A stretch of 11,456 nucleotides of DNA from Azonexus sp. (GTDB lineage: Bacteria; Pseudomonadota; Gammaproteobacteria; Burkholderiales; Rhodocyclaceae), in contig JAITWU010000323.1 of NCBI GenBank assembly GCA_031285115.1, forward strand, positions 1 through 11,456. Reading direction: 5' to 3'. The translations under genes and the position numbers were made by a program. Positions 5,385 to 11,456 of the stretch are shown here, one piece after another (position 1 is the first letter of the stretch; the number at the start of each line of letters is the position of its first letter). The notes beneath the pieces were generated by a model. The model did no database searches. It saw nothing but the letters and a program-made list of their open reading frames with translations, and was not told the origin of the DNA.

Positions 5385-6978
5385 GCTGACGGCCACTCTG
5401 CTGCTCGCCCTGGCGCTTCCGGCAACGGCCCAGCAGAACGCTTCCGGCGCTCTGGCGACGCCGGGCATCGGCATGCCGGGGGCCGTCGCCGGAAGCAGCG
5501 CCGCCGACTCCGACGCCAAGAGCGACGGGCGGGCCTGGTGGATTTCACCCCGGCTCGGGTTGTCGCTGACCGCCACCAACCATGCCGACATCAGCAGCGG
5601 GGCGAACGGCAAAAGCGATGTCATCGGCGAAATAGCCCCCGGCATCCGCATCAATGCGCAAACGGCCCGCCTCAAGGGCTATCTCGACTACTCGGCGCGC
5701 GAGCAGCTTTATATCGAGAACCACGGCGACCGGCTGCGCAACGCCCTCAATGCCTTCGGCACGCTGGAGGCGGTCGATAACTGGTTCTATATCGACGTCG
5801 GCGGCAATATCTCGCAGCAGGCCGTTTCCGCTTTCGGCCCGCAATCGCCCGATGGCGCCTCGCTCAACAACAACACGACGGAAACCTCGACCTGGCGCGT
5901 CTCACCATACATTCGCGGCCATCTCGCCAGAGAGGTCGACTACCTGCTGCGCTACAACGCTTCAGTCACCCGCGCCGACAATACGGGGCTTTCCGATGTC
6001 GATGTGGCGCAATGGGTCGGCCAGTTGCGCGGCAGCACGCCCTTCCATCAACTGCGCTGGACCCTCGACGCCAACCGCCAGAGCGTCGATTACGCCAATG
6101 GCCGCAAAACCGACGCCGATCTGACCCGCCTCCTCCTCACCTATCTGATAACGCCGCAATTCAGCATTTCCGGCAGCGTCGGCAGGGAGCGTAACGATTA
6201 CGCTTCGCTCAGTCAGGAAAGCACTGATACCTACGGTTATGGTTTTGACTGGAACCCGACCCCGCGCACCAAGATTTCCGCCTTCCAGGAACACCGCTTT
6301 TTCGGTAATGGCCACCGCTTCAGCTTCAGCCACCGCTTCCCGATGAGCAGCATCCGCTACAGCGATGTCCGCGACGTCACCGTCCTGCCCAACCAGTCCG
6401 GCACAGTCGGGATGGGCACGATGTTCGAGATGTTTGACGCTCTTTTTGCCAACCTGATCACCAACCCGGTCGACCGCGCCAACTTCGTAAACTCCATGCT
6501 CCTGGGCGCTGGCGTCGATCCCAACCGGCAGGTCGTCAGCGGTTTCATGTCATCGCAGGCGAGCAGGCAGCGCCAGCAACAACTGACTTATGTCATCTAC
6601 GGCGCGCGCAATTCGCTGACGCTGCAAGTCAATCGCAGTGAAAATTCGGCCATTTACGCCAGCGTCGTCCAGCTTGCCGGTGATTTTTCGCGCAGTTCGG
6701 TGATTCGCCAGACTGGCGTCAGCCTCAATTTCTCGCACCGTCTGAGCGCCCTTGCCAATCTCAACCTGCTGGCCAGCCACCAGAAAAGCGAAGGCCGTCA
6801 AACCGGCTTTGGCCTCAGCAACCCGAAGAGCACAACGACGCTTTACCAGATTGGTCTCTCTACCCGACTCGGCCCCAAAACCAGCGGTTCGCTCAATGTG
6901 CGCCACGCCAAATATGACGGCGACTTCAATTCGTACAGCGAAAACGCCCTGATCGCCTCACTCCTCTACACCTACTGA
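5371..6978 (+). CDS. Outer-membrane beta-barrel protein, PEP-CTERM/XrtA system-associated
   Basis: A secreted protein of 535 residues predicted to insert in the outer membrane. A Sec signal (MKKSRLTATLLLALALPATA) is likely cut after residue 20. After a flexible Gly/Ala/Ser linker, the family opening appears near 55-72 (WWISPRLGLSLTATNHAD). The rest is alternating strands rich in Tyr, Arg, Asn and Ser, such as GYLDYSAREQLYIEN and QLTYVIYGARNSLTLQVNR, ending in the aromatic C-terminus ASLLYTY that resembles a barrel-assembly signal. This matches the exosortase-associated barrel family (TIGR03016-like, from memory). Its precise role is unproved; it may be the outer-membrane exit for the polysaccharide, since the Wza-like lipoprotein here is short. 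Its ATG lies inside the end of the kinase gene (14-base overlap), so translation is probably coupled. ATG codons from 5335 on are possible starts, but 5371 gives the cleanest signal peptide; 5365 is the main alternative. It is 3 bases ahead of the ATPase gene. Confidence 0.9.
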   Translation: MKKSRLTATLLLALALPATAQQNASGALATPGIGMPGAVAGSSAADSDAKSDGRAWWISPRLGLSLTATNHADISSGANGKSDVIGEIAPGIRINAQTARLKGYLDYSAREQLYIENHGDRLRNALNAFGTLEAVDNWFYIDVGGNISQQAVSAFGPQSPDGASLNNNTTETSTWRVSPYIRGHLAREVDYLLRYNASVTRADNTGLSDVDVAQWVGQLRGSTPFHQLRWTLDANRQSVDYANGRKTDADLTRLLLTYLITPQFSISGSVGRERNDYASLSQESTDTYGYGFDWNPTPRTKISAFQEHRFFGNGHRFSFSHRFPMSSIRYSDVRDVTVLPNQSGTVGMGTMFEMFDALFANLITNPVDRANFVNSMLLGAGVDPNRQVVSGFMSSQASRQRQQQLTYVIYGARNSLTLQVNRSENSAIYASVVQLAGDFSRSSVIRQTGVSLNFSHRLSALANLNLLASHQKSEGRQTGFGLSNPKSTTTLYQIGLSTRLGPKTSGSLNVRHAKYDGDFNSYSENALIASLLYTY

Positions 6979-6981
6979 CGC

Positions 6982-8076
6982 ATGTACGAAGCTTTCTACG
7001 GCTTGAAAACCAAGCCTTTCCAGCTCAATCCCGACCCCTCGTTCTATTTCGGCAGCAAGGAGCACCGCCGGGCGGCCGCCTATCTCAATTACGGGATGCA
7101 CCAGAACGAAGGGTTCATTGTCATCACCGGCGAAGTCGGCGCGGGCAAGACGACCATCGTCCGCGGGATGCTCGAAGGACTCGACCAGAAAAAAATTGTC
7201 GCCGCCCATCTCGTCAGCACCCAGATCGACGCCGATGACACGCTGCGCCTGGTCGGCGCCGCCTTCGGCCTGCGCACCAAGGACGTTTCCAAGGCCGATG
7301 TGCTGATGTCGCTGGAAGCCTTTCTCATCAGCGCCACCAGCAAGGGCAAACGCTGCCTTCTGATCGTCGATGAAGCGCAGAACCTGACCGCGCGCGCCGT
7401 TGAAGAATTGCGCATGTTGTCCAACTTCCAGTTCGGCAACCATGCCTTGCTGCAAAGCTATCTGATCGGCCAGCCGGAATTCCGGCAAATTCTGCAAAGC
7501 CCGCACATGATGCAGTTCCGCCAGCGGGTCATCGCCGCCTGCCATATCGGCCCGCTCGACACCGAGGAAACCCGGGCCTATATCGAGCACCGGCTCAAGT
7601 GCGCAGGCTCCAGCGGTCTGCCAGTCATCAAGGACGGCGCTTACCAGGCCATTTTCAAGGCCAGCGGCGGCATTCCCCGGCGCATCAACTCGGTCTGCGA
7701 CCGTCTTTTGCTGTTCGGCTTTTTGAGCGGCAAAAAAGAATTCGATGACAGCGATGTCGAAGAAGTCGCCCGCGAAATTTCTGAAGAAACGATGAGCGCC
7801 AGCAGCCAGAACAACATCAGCTACGCGCCAGCGACCCTCAATGCTTTCTCGCCTTATCAACCCGGCAACCTGCATGTCGATGACGGCGGTGATCCGGTCA
7901 ACGTCCTCGCTGGCATGAACCAGCAGCAATTCGGCGAGCGCCTCGCGCGCCTCGAACGCAGCCTGTTGCAACTGGAAAAAATCAACAGCACGACGCTCTC
8001 GCTCCTGCAACAACTGATTGCCGATGGTCGGCAATTGACCAAAAAGCCCGTCGAAAGTAATAAAAATGCTGCCTGA
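6982..8076 (+). CDS. XrtA-associated AAA ATPase, ExeA/GspA-like
   Basis: A 364-residue AAA ATPase, similar to the ExeA/GspA-type ATPases that help assemble secretion machinery. The start MYEAFYGLKTKPFQLNPDPS is the hallmark of this family. Walker A is GEVGAGKT (50-57), Walker B is LLIVDEAQN (126-134), a sensor-like IGQPEF lies at 162-167, the arginine-rich QFRQRV at 178-183 and a sensor-2 type GGIPRR at 229-234. The conserved domain ends near 270. The last 95 residues form a low-complexity linker and then a Leu-rich predicted coiled coil (about 313-352), which could mediate oligomers or docking. No signal peptide or strong membrane helix is seen, so it acts in the cytoplasm. In exosortase-linked loci this ATPase (TIGR03015-like) is a steady neighbour of the chain-length protein and kinase, but its task is not defined. 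It starts 3 bases after the barrel gene, with no Shine-Dalgarno, and overlaps the epimerase gene by 11 bases. Confidence 0.94.
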   Translation: MYEAFYGLKTKPFQLNPDPSFYFGSKEHRRAAAYLNYGMHQNEGFIVITGEVGAGKTTIVRGMLEGLDQKKIVAAHLVSTQIDADDTLRLVGAAFGLRTKDVSKADVLMSLEAFLISATSKGKRCLLIVDEAQNLTARAVEELRMLSNFQFGNHALLQSYLIGQPEFRQILQSPHMMQFRQRVIAACHIGPLDTEETRAYIEHRLKCAGSSGLPVIKDGAYQAIFKASGGIPRRINSVCDRLLLFGFLSGKKEFDDSDVEEVAREISEETMSASSQNNISYAPATLNAFSPYQPGNLHVDDGGDPVNVLAGMNQQQFGERLARLERSLLQLEKINSTTLSLLQQLIADGRQLTKKPVESNKNAA

Positions 8077-9223
8077 AACCTGGCCCGCGACACTCGGCCC
8101 CGTCATCTGCGTCGTTGGCGCCCGCCCCAATTTCATGAAAATGGCGCCCATTTTGCGCGCCTTCGCCGCGCATCAACCGGCCATCCCGACGCTTTTGCTG
8201 CACACCGGCCAGCATTACGACCGCGACATGAATGACCGGCTTTTTGAAGATTTGCGCCTGCCTGAGCCGGACATCAATCTGGAGGTCGGTTCCGGCTCGC
8301 ACGCCGTGCAGACGGCGGAAGTGATGAAGCGTTTCGAGCCGGTGGTCGATGCGCATCAACCCGCCTGCGTGCTGGTCGTCGGCGATGTCAATTCGACGCT
8401 CGCCTGTTCGCTGGTGGCAAGCAAAAAGGGCGTGCCGGTGGCGCATGTCGAAGCCGGTCTGCGCAGTTACGACCGCGCCATGCCGGAAGAAATCAACCGC
8501 GTTCTCACCGACCAGATCGCCGACCTGCTCTACACCACCGAGCGGAGCGCCGCCGCCAATCTGGCGGCTGAAGGCATTGGCGGCGAGCGCGTGCGTTTCG
8601 TCGGCAATGTGATGATTGATTCGCTTTTGAGCAACCGCCAGTACGCCCGCGCCCCGGCGGCGACCATCGCCGCCGCTGGCGGCGATGCGGCCCTGATTGG
8701 CGGCGCGGCGGGTTACGGCGTCGTCACCCTGCATCGGCCATCCAATGTCGATGAGCCGGAGATGCTCGCCGCCCTGCTCGGCGTGCTGCGCGAAATTTCC
8801 GCCGCCCTGCCGCTGGTCTTTGCCCTGCACCCGCGCACCCGCAACAATATTGAACGCTTCGGCCTGCAAAACCTGATCGACACGCCGCGGATGCTCATGC
8901 TGCCGCCCCAGGGCTATCTCGAAATGCTCGGCCTGATGGCCGGAGCACGCATCGTGCTCACCGATTCCGGCGGCTTGCAGGAGGAAACCACGGCCCTCGG
9001 CGTGCCTTGCCTCACCCTGCGCGACAATACCGAACGCCCGATCACCGTCGACCAGGGCACCAACACCCTGGTTGGCCGCGATATTGCGGCAATCCGCGAG
9101 CAAACGGCGGCAATCCTCGCTGGCCACGGCAAGAGCGGCCGCGTTCCCGAACTCTGGGACGGGCAAGCCGCCGAACGCATTGCCGCCGATCTCGCCGCCT
9201 GGCTGATCGAGCGCCGCTGCTGA
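8066..9223 (+). CDS. wecB: UDP-N-acetylglucosamine 2-epimerase (non-hydrolysing)
   Basis: A cytoplasmic enzyme of 385 residues that interconverts UDP-GlcNAc and UDP-ManNAc, supplying an amino sugar donor for the exopolysaccharide. The length is normal for WecB/MnaA. Visible motifs: GARPNFMKMAP (18-28), HTGQHYD (46-52), GDVNST (106-111), HVEAGLRSYDRAMPEEINR (127-145), GNVMID (180-185), TLHRPSN (221-227), HPR (255-257), LTDSGGLQEE (298-307) and RDNTERP (319-325). By alignment with E. coli WecB, the residues involved in catalysis or binding would be D107, E129, E141 and H223; all are present. The PEEINR-type loop is two residues shorter than in E. coli and resembles the short form common in other bacteria and archaea. 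The ATG at 8066 overlaps the ATPase gene by 11 bases, and the deacetylase gene follows after 8 bases, so all should be co-translated. UDP-ManNAc may be used as such or oxidised to ManNAcA by an enzyme not present here. Confidence 0.96.
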   Translation: MLPETWPATLGPVICVVGARPNFMKMAPILRAFAAHQPAIPTLLLHTGQHYDRDMNDRLFEDLRLPEPDINLEVGSGSHAVQTAEVMKRFEPVVDAHQPACVLVVGDVNSTLACSLVASKKGVPVAHVEAGLRSYDRAMPEEINRVLTDQIADLLYTTERSAAANLAAEGIGGERVRFVGNVMIDSLLSNRQYARAPAATIAAAGGDAALIGGAAGYGVVTLHRPSNVDEPEMLAALLGVLREISAALPLVFALHPRTRNNIERFGLQNLIDTPRMLMLPPQGYLEMLGLMAGARIVLTDSGGLQEETTALGVPCLTLRDNTERPITVDQGTNTLVGRDIAAIREQTAAILAGHGKSGRVPELWDGQAAERIAADLAAWLIERRC

Positions 9224-9231
9224 ACACCGCC

Positions 9232-10077
9232 ATGTCTGCGCCTTCCCATCGCAATGCTTTGACCGTCGATGTCGAAGACTACTTTCAGGTCTCCGCCTTT
9301 GCCCCGTACATCGCGCGCAGCGAGTGGCCGAGCCACGAATGCCGGGTTGAACGAAACGTCGACCGCATCCTTGAGATGTTCGATGAACACACAACCAAGG
9401 CCACCTTTTTCACCCTTGGCTGGATCGCCGAACGCTACCCCGCGCTGATTCGCCGCATTGCCGCCGCCGGGCATGAAATCGCCAGCCACGGCTATGGTCA
9501 TCAGCGGGTCAGCGAGCAGACGCCGGAGAGTTTTTTTGCCGACATCAATGTCGCCAAGCTGCTCCTCGAAGATCTGGCCGGTTGTGAAGTACGCGGCTAC
9601 CGCGCCCCCAGTTTTTCGATCGGCGAAAACAATCTGTGGGCCTTCGAGTGTCTGGAGCGGGCCGGTTATCGTTACAGCTCCAGCGTTTACCCGATTCACC
9701 ACGACCATTACGGTATGCCCGACGCGCCGCGCCATGCGCACCGGGTCGGCCAAGGCCAATTGATCGAAATTCCGCCAACCACGCTGCGCGCCTTCAACCG
9801 CAACTGGCCAGCCAGTGGCGGCGGTTATTTCCGGTTGCTGCCCTACCCGCTCTCGCGCTGGATGATCCGCCGCATCAACACGGTCGACCGTCTGGTCGCC
9901 GTGTTCTATTTCCACCCCTGGGAAATCGACGCCGACCAGCCGCGCATCCCCGGCATCAACGCCAAAACGCGCTTTCGCCATTACGTCAACATCGACAGCA
10001 TGGAGCAACGTCTGTGCCGCCTGCTGGCCGATTTTTCCTGGGGCCGGATGGACGACCTGTTTCTCGGCAATGCCTGA
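9232..10077 (+). CDS. Polysaccharide deacetylase, XrtA type with DUF3473-like end
   Basis: A NodB-fold (carbohydrate esterase 4) enzyme of 281 residues, expected to remove acetyl groups from N-acetyl sugars of the exopolysaccharide. Motif 1 is TVDVEDYF (11-18; D13, D16), with the general base and metal-ligand aspartates. Motif 2 is SHGYGH (85-90; H86 and H90 bind metal). Motif 3 is YRAPSFSI (123-130), and a late motif FYFHPWEID (225-233) carries another conserved His. The TFFTLGWIAERYP stretch (58-70) is also typical. The C-terminal part matches the DUF3473 extension of exosortase-linked deacetylases (TIGR03006-like). No signal peptide is visible, so it either acts in the cytoplasm on lipid-linked precursors or is exported by another route. 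The ATG at 9232 was chosen because homologs begin near ALTVDVEDYF; the reading frame stays open further upstream but only inside the epimerase gene. There is no Shine-Dalgarno; it starts 8 bases after the epimerase stop. Confidence 0.94.
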   Translation: MSAPSHRNALTVDVEDYFQVSAFAPYIARSEWPSHECRVERNVDRILEMFDEHTTKATFFTLGWIAERYPALIRRIAAAGHEIASHGYGHQRVSEQTPESFFADINVAKLLLEDLAGCEVRGYRAPSFSIGENNLWAFECLERAGYRYSSSVYPIHHDHYGMPDAPRHAHRVGQGQLIEIPPTTLRAFNRNWPASGGGYFRLLPYPLSRWMIRRINTVDRLVAVFYFHPWEIDADQPRIPGINAKTRFRHYVNIDSMEQRLCRLLADFSWGRMDDLFLGNA

Positions 10078-10082
10078 CCGCC

Positions 10083-11117
10083 ATGCTGATTGAGCGCCTC
10101 GACCCTTCCGACAGCACTGGCGCGGCCCGTTGGGACGCCTTCGTCATGAACTGCCCGGCGGCGACCTTTTTTCACCGCGCCGGGTGGCAGGGCATTATTG
10201 GCGAGGTTTTCCGCCATCCGACCTATTTTCTCCAGGCCCGCGCCGGTGACGAAATCTGCGGCGTGCTGCCGCTCGCCCACGTCAACAGCCGCCTTTTTGG
10301 CAACGCCTTGATCGCCCTGCCCTTTGCCGTCTATGGCGGCGTCGCCGCCGGGAGCGAAGCCGCCGCTGCGGCGCTGGAAGAAGAAGCGGAGCGGCTGGCC
10401 GTCAAGCTCGGCGTCGACCACCTCGAATTCCGCAACATCGCGCCGCGCCACGCCGACTGGCCGACGCAGGATCTGTACGTGACTTTCCGCAAGGAAATTT
10501 TGCCCGAGGTCGAGGCCAATATGCTCGCCATCCCGCGCAAACAGCGGGCGATGGTCAGAAAGGGCATCAAGAACGGCCTCGTCAGCCAGATTGACGACAA
10601 CGTCGACCGCTTTTTCGCGCTCTTTGCCGACAATGTTCATCGCCACGGCACGCCAGCCTTGCCCAAGGCGTATTTCGCCGCCCTGTTGCGCGTTTTTGGC
10701 TCCGACTGCGAAATTCTCACCGTCACCGCGGCCGATGGCCGACCGCTGTCCAGTGTCCTCTCCTTCTATTTCCGCGATGAAGTGCTGCCCTATTACGCTG
10801 GCGACGACGAGGCGGCCCGCGATCTGGCGGCCAATGATTTCAAATACTGGGAACTGCTGCGCCGCGCCTGCGAACGCGGCTTGCGCTGCTTCGACTATGG
10901 CCGCAGCAAGGTCGGCACCGGCCCTTACGCCTTCAAGAAAAACTGGGGCTTTGAGCCGCAGCCGCTGCATTACGAATACCGCCTCTACAAACGCGACAGC
11001 ATTCCGCAAAACAACCCGGCCAACGCCAAATACAAACTTTTCATCGCTGCCTGGAAACGTCTGCCGCTCGGTCTCGCCAACCGGCTCGGGCCGCTGATCG
11101 TGCGTAATCTCGGCTAA
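10083..11117 (+). CDS. FemAB-like acyltransferase, PEP-CTERM/XrtA system-associated
   Basis: A 344-residue protein of the FemAB/GNAT-related fold. Classical FemAB enzymes add amino acids from aminoacyl-tRNA to peptidoglycan precursors. The exosortase-linked branch (TIGR03019-like) is thought to modify polysaccharide or its precursor, with unknown donor and acceptor. Signs in the sequence: an N-terminal half that begins MLIERLDPSD and has a Phe/Gly-rich core (VLPLAHVNSRLFGNAL, then FAVYGGVAAG), a basic IPRKQRAMVRKG helix (150-161), and the C-terminal signature FDYGRSKVGTGPYAFKKNWG (270-289) followed by a Tyr-rich strand. No membrane segment is seen. The ATG at 10083 lies 5 bases after the deacetylase stop, again without a Shine-Dalgarno. 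An open frame extends far upstream but overlaps the deacetylase and carries no family motif. The next gene starts 6 bases after its stop. Family is clear; chemistry is not. Confidence 0.92.
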   Translation: MLIERLDPSDSTGAARWDAFVMNCPAATFFHRAGWQGIIGEVFRHPTYFLQARAGDEICGVLPLAHVNSRLFGNALIALPFAVYGGVAAGSEAAAAALEEEAERLAVKLGVDHLEFRNIAPRHADWPTQDLYVTFRKEILPEVEANMLAIPRKQRAMVRKGIKNGLVSQIDDNVDRFFALFADNVHRHGTPALPKAYFAALLRVFGSDCEILTVTAADGRPLSSVLSFYFRDEVLPYYAGDDEAARDLAANDFKYWELLRRACERGLRCFDYGRSKVGTGPYAFKKNWGFEPQPLHYEYRLYKRDSIPQNNPANAKYKLFIAAWKRLPLGLANRLGPLIVRNLG

Positions 11118-11123
11118 TCACGC

Positions 11124-11456
11124 ATGGCTAATGTTCTCTATCTCGTCCACCGTCTGCCTTATCCGCCCAACAAGGGCGACAAGGTGCGTTCCTTCAATCT
11201 GCTGCGCCATCTCCTGAGAGAGCATCGCGTTTTTCTCGGCGCCTTTATCGACGACCCGAAAGACAGCAAATACATCCGTCTGCTCCGGGCCAAGTGCGCC
11301 GAAATCTACATCGCCCGCCTCGACCCCGGCTGGGCCAAAATGCGCAGCCTCAACGGCCTGATCACCGGCGAACCGCTGACCTTGCCCTATTACCGCGACG
11401 CCAGCCTGCAAAACTGGGTCGACAACATCTGCCGCCGCGAGCAGATCGACGCCATC
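11124..11456 (+). CDS. XrtA/PEP-CTERM system glycosyltransferase, N-terminal part, cut by window edge
   Basis: The first 111 codons of a gene that runs off the right edge with no stop. The start MANVLYLVHRLPYPPNKGDK is a strong match to the N-terminus of the exosortase-linked sugar transferase family (TIGR03087-like; GT4/GT-B fold, about 400 residues when complete). GDKVRSFN at about 18-25 resembles the acceptor-side N-terminal domain, and later stretches (FIDDPKD; LITGEPLTLPYYRD) also fit. The nucleotide-sugar binding C-terminal domain is outside the window. It would transfer a sugar from a nucleotide or lipid donor to the growing repeat unit at the cytoplasmic face of the inner membrane. 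The ATG at 11124 lies 6 bases after the FemAB stop, with no Shine-Dalgarno, so it belongs to the same operon. Confidence 0.88.
   Translation, partial: MANVLYLVHRLPYPPNKGDKVRSFNLLRHLLREHRVFLGAFIDDPKDSKYIRLLRAKCAEIYIARLDPGWAKMRSLNGLITGEPLTLPYYRDASLQNWVDNICRREQIDAI

Noticed and set aside
4311..5675. Long open frame on the - strand (454 codons) opposite the kinase and barrel genes, and similar ones at 7982-9394, 6958-8151, 2441-3460 and 9981-11009
   Set aside because: They lie exactly opposite strong conserved genes, show no family motif, and are the usual by-product of GC-rich third codon positions.
9007..9231. N-terminal extension of the deacetylase frame, and likewise 9636-10082 for the FemAB frame
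   Set aside because: Both lie inside the preceding conserved gene in another frame and carry no family motif; family starts match 9232 and 10083.
1..11456. Search for CRISPR arrays, tRNA or rRNA genes, transposases and phage genes
   Set aside because: None seen; the only tandem repeat is the coding (Tyr-Gly)6 tract.

Overview
The window looks like the chromosome of a Gram-negative betaproteobacterium, most plausibly of the Rhodocyclaceae / Accumulibacter–Dechloromonas type. It has GC-rich coding DNA, a protein with a PEP-CTERM sorting tail, and a row of the polysaccharide genes that accompany exosortase A (XrtA, formerly EpsH). The lineage is an inference from gene content and style. No rRNA or other marker gene is present to fix it.

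Layout: every convincing gene is on the + strand. (1) Positions 55-975 encode a secreted PEP-CTERM protein of unknown function, followed by a strong intrinsic terminator (1023-1056). (2) Positions 1085-1936 encode a stand-alone ThiF/E1-like adenylyltransferase with no visible carrier-protein partner. (3) A gap of 237 bases (1937-2173) holds two GC-rich hairpins and a weak promoter candidate. (4) From 2174 to the right edge runs one tight exopolysaccharide operon: a short Wza-like export lipoprotein, a Wzz/GNVR chain-length protein, a tyrosine autokinase with a (Tyr-Gly)6 tail, an outer-membrane beta-barrel protein, an ExeA-like AAA ATPase, a UDP-GlcNAc 2-epimerase (WecB), a polysaccharide deacetylase with a DUF3473-type end, a FemAB-like acyltransferase, and the first 111 codons of an XrtA-associated glycosyltransferase cut by the window edge.

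How they work together (inferred from the families): WecB supplies UDP-ManNAc, and the glycosyltransferase adds sugar to the growing repeat unit. The chain-length protein and its separate kinase control polymer length and transport across the inner membrane and periplasm. The short export lipoprotein and the beta-barrel form or assist the outer-membrane exit. The deacetylase and FemAB protein modify the polymer. The AAA ATPase may power or regulate assembly. In such systems the exopolysaccharide and PEP-CTERM proteins are thought to be made for the same extracellular matrix, so the protein at 55-975 is a candidate client of an exosortase encoded outside the window.

No RNA gene, CRISPR array, insertion sequence or phage gene was seen. 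The overall system is known, not new. The less usual points are the overlap of the kinase's tyrosine tail with the start of the next gene, the promoter-poor ThiF gene just behind a terminator, a perfect hairpin between the first two operon genes, and the lack of Shine-Dalgarno sequences along the distal operon.
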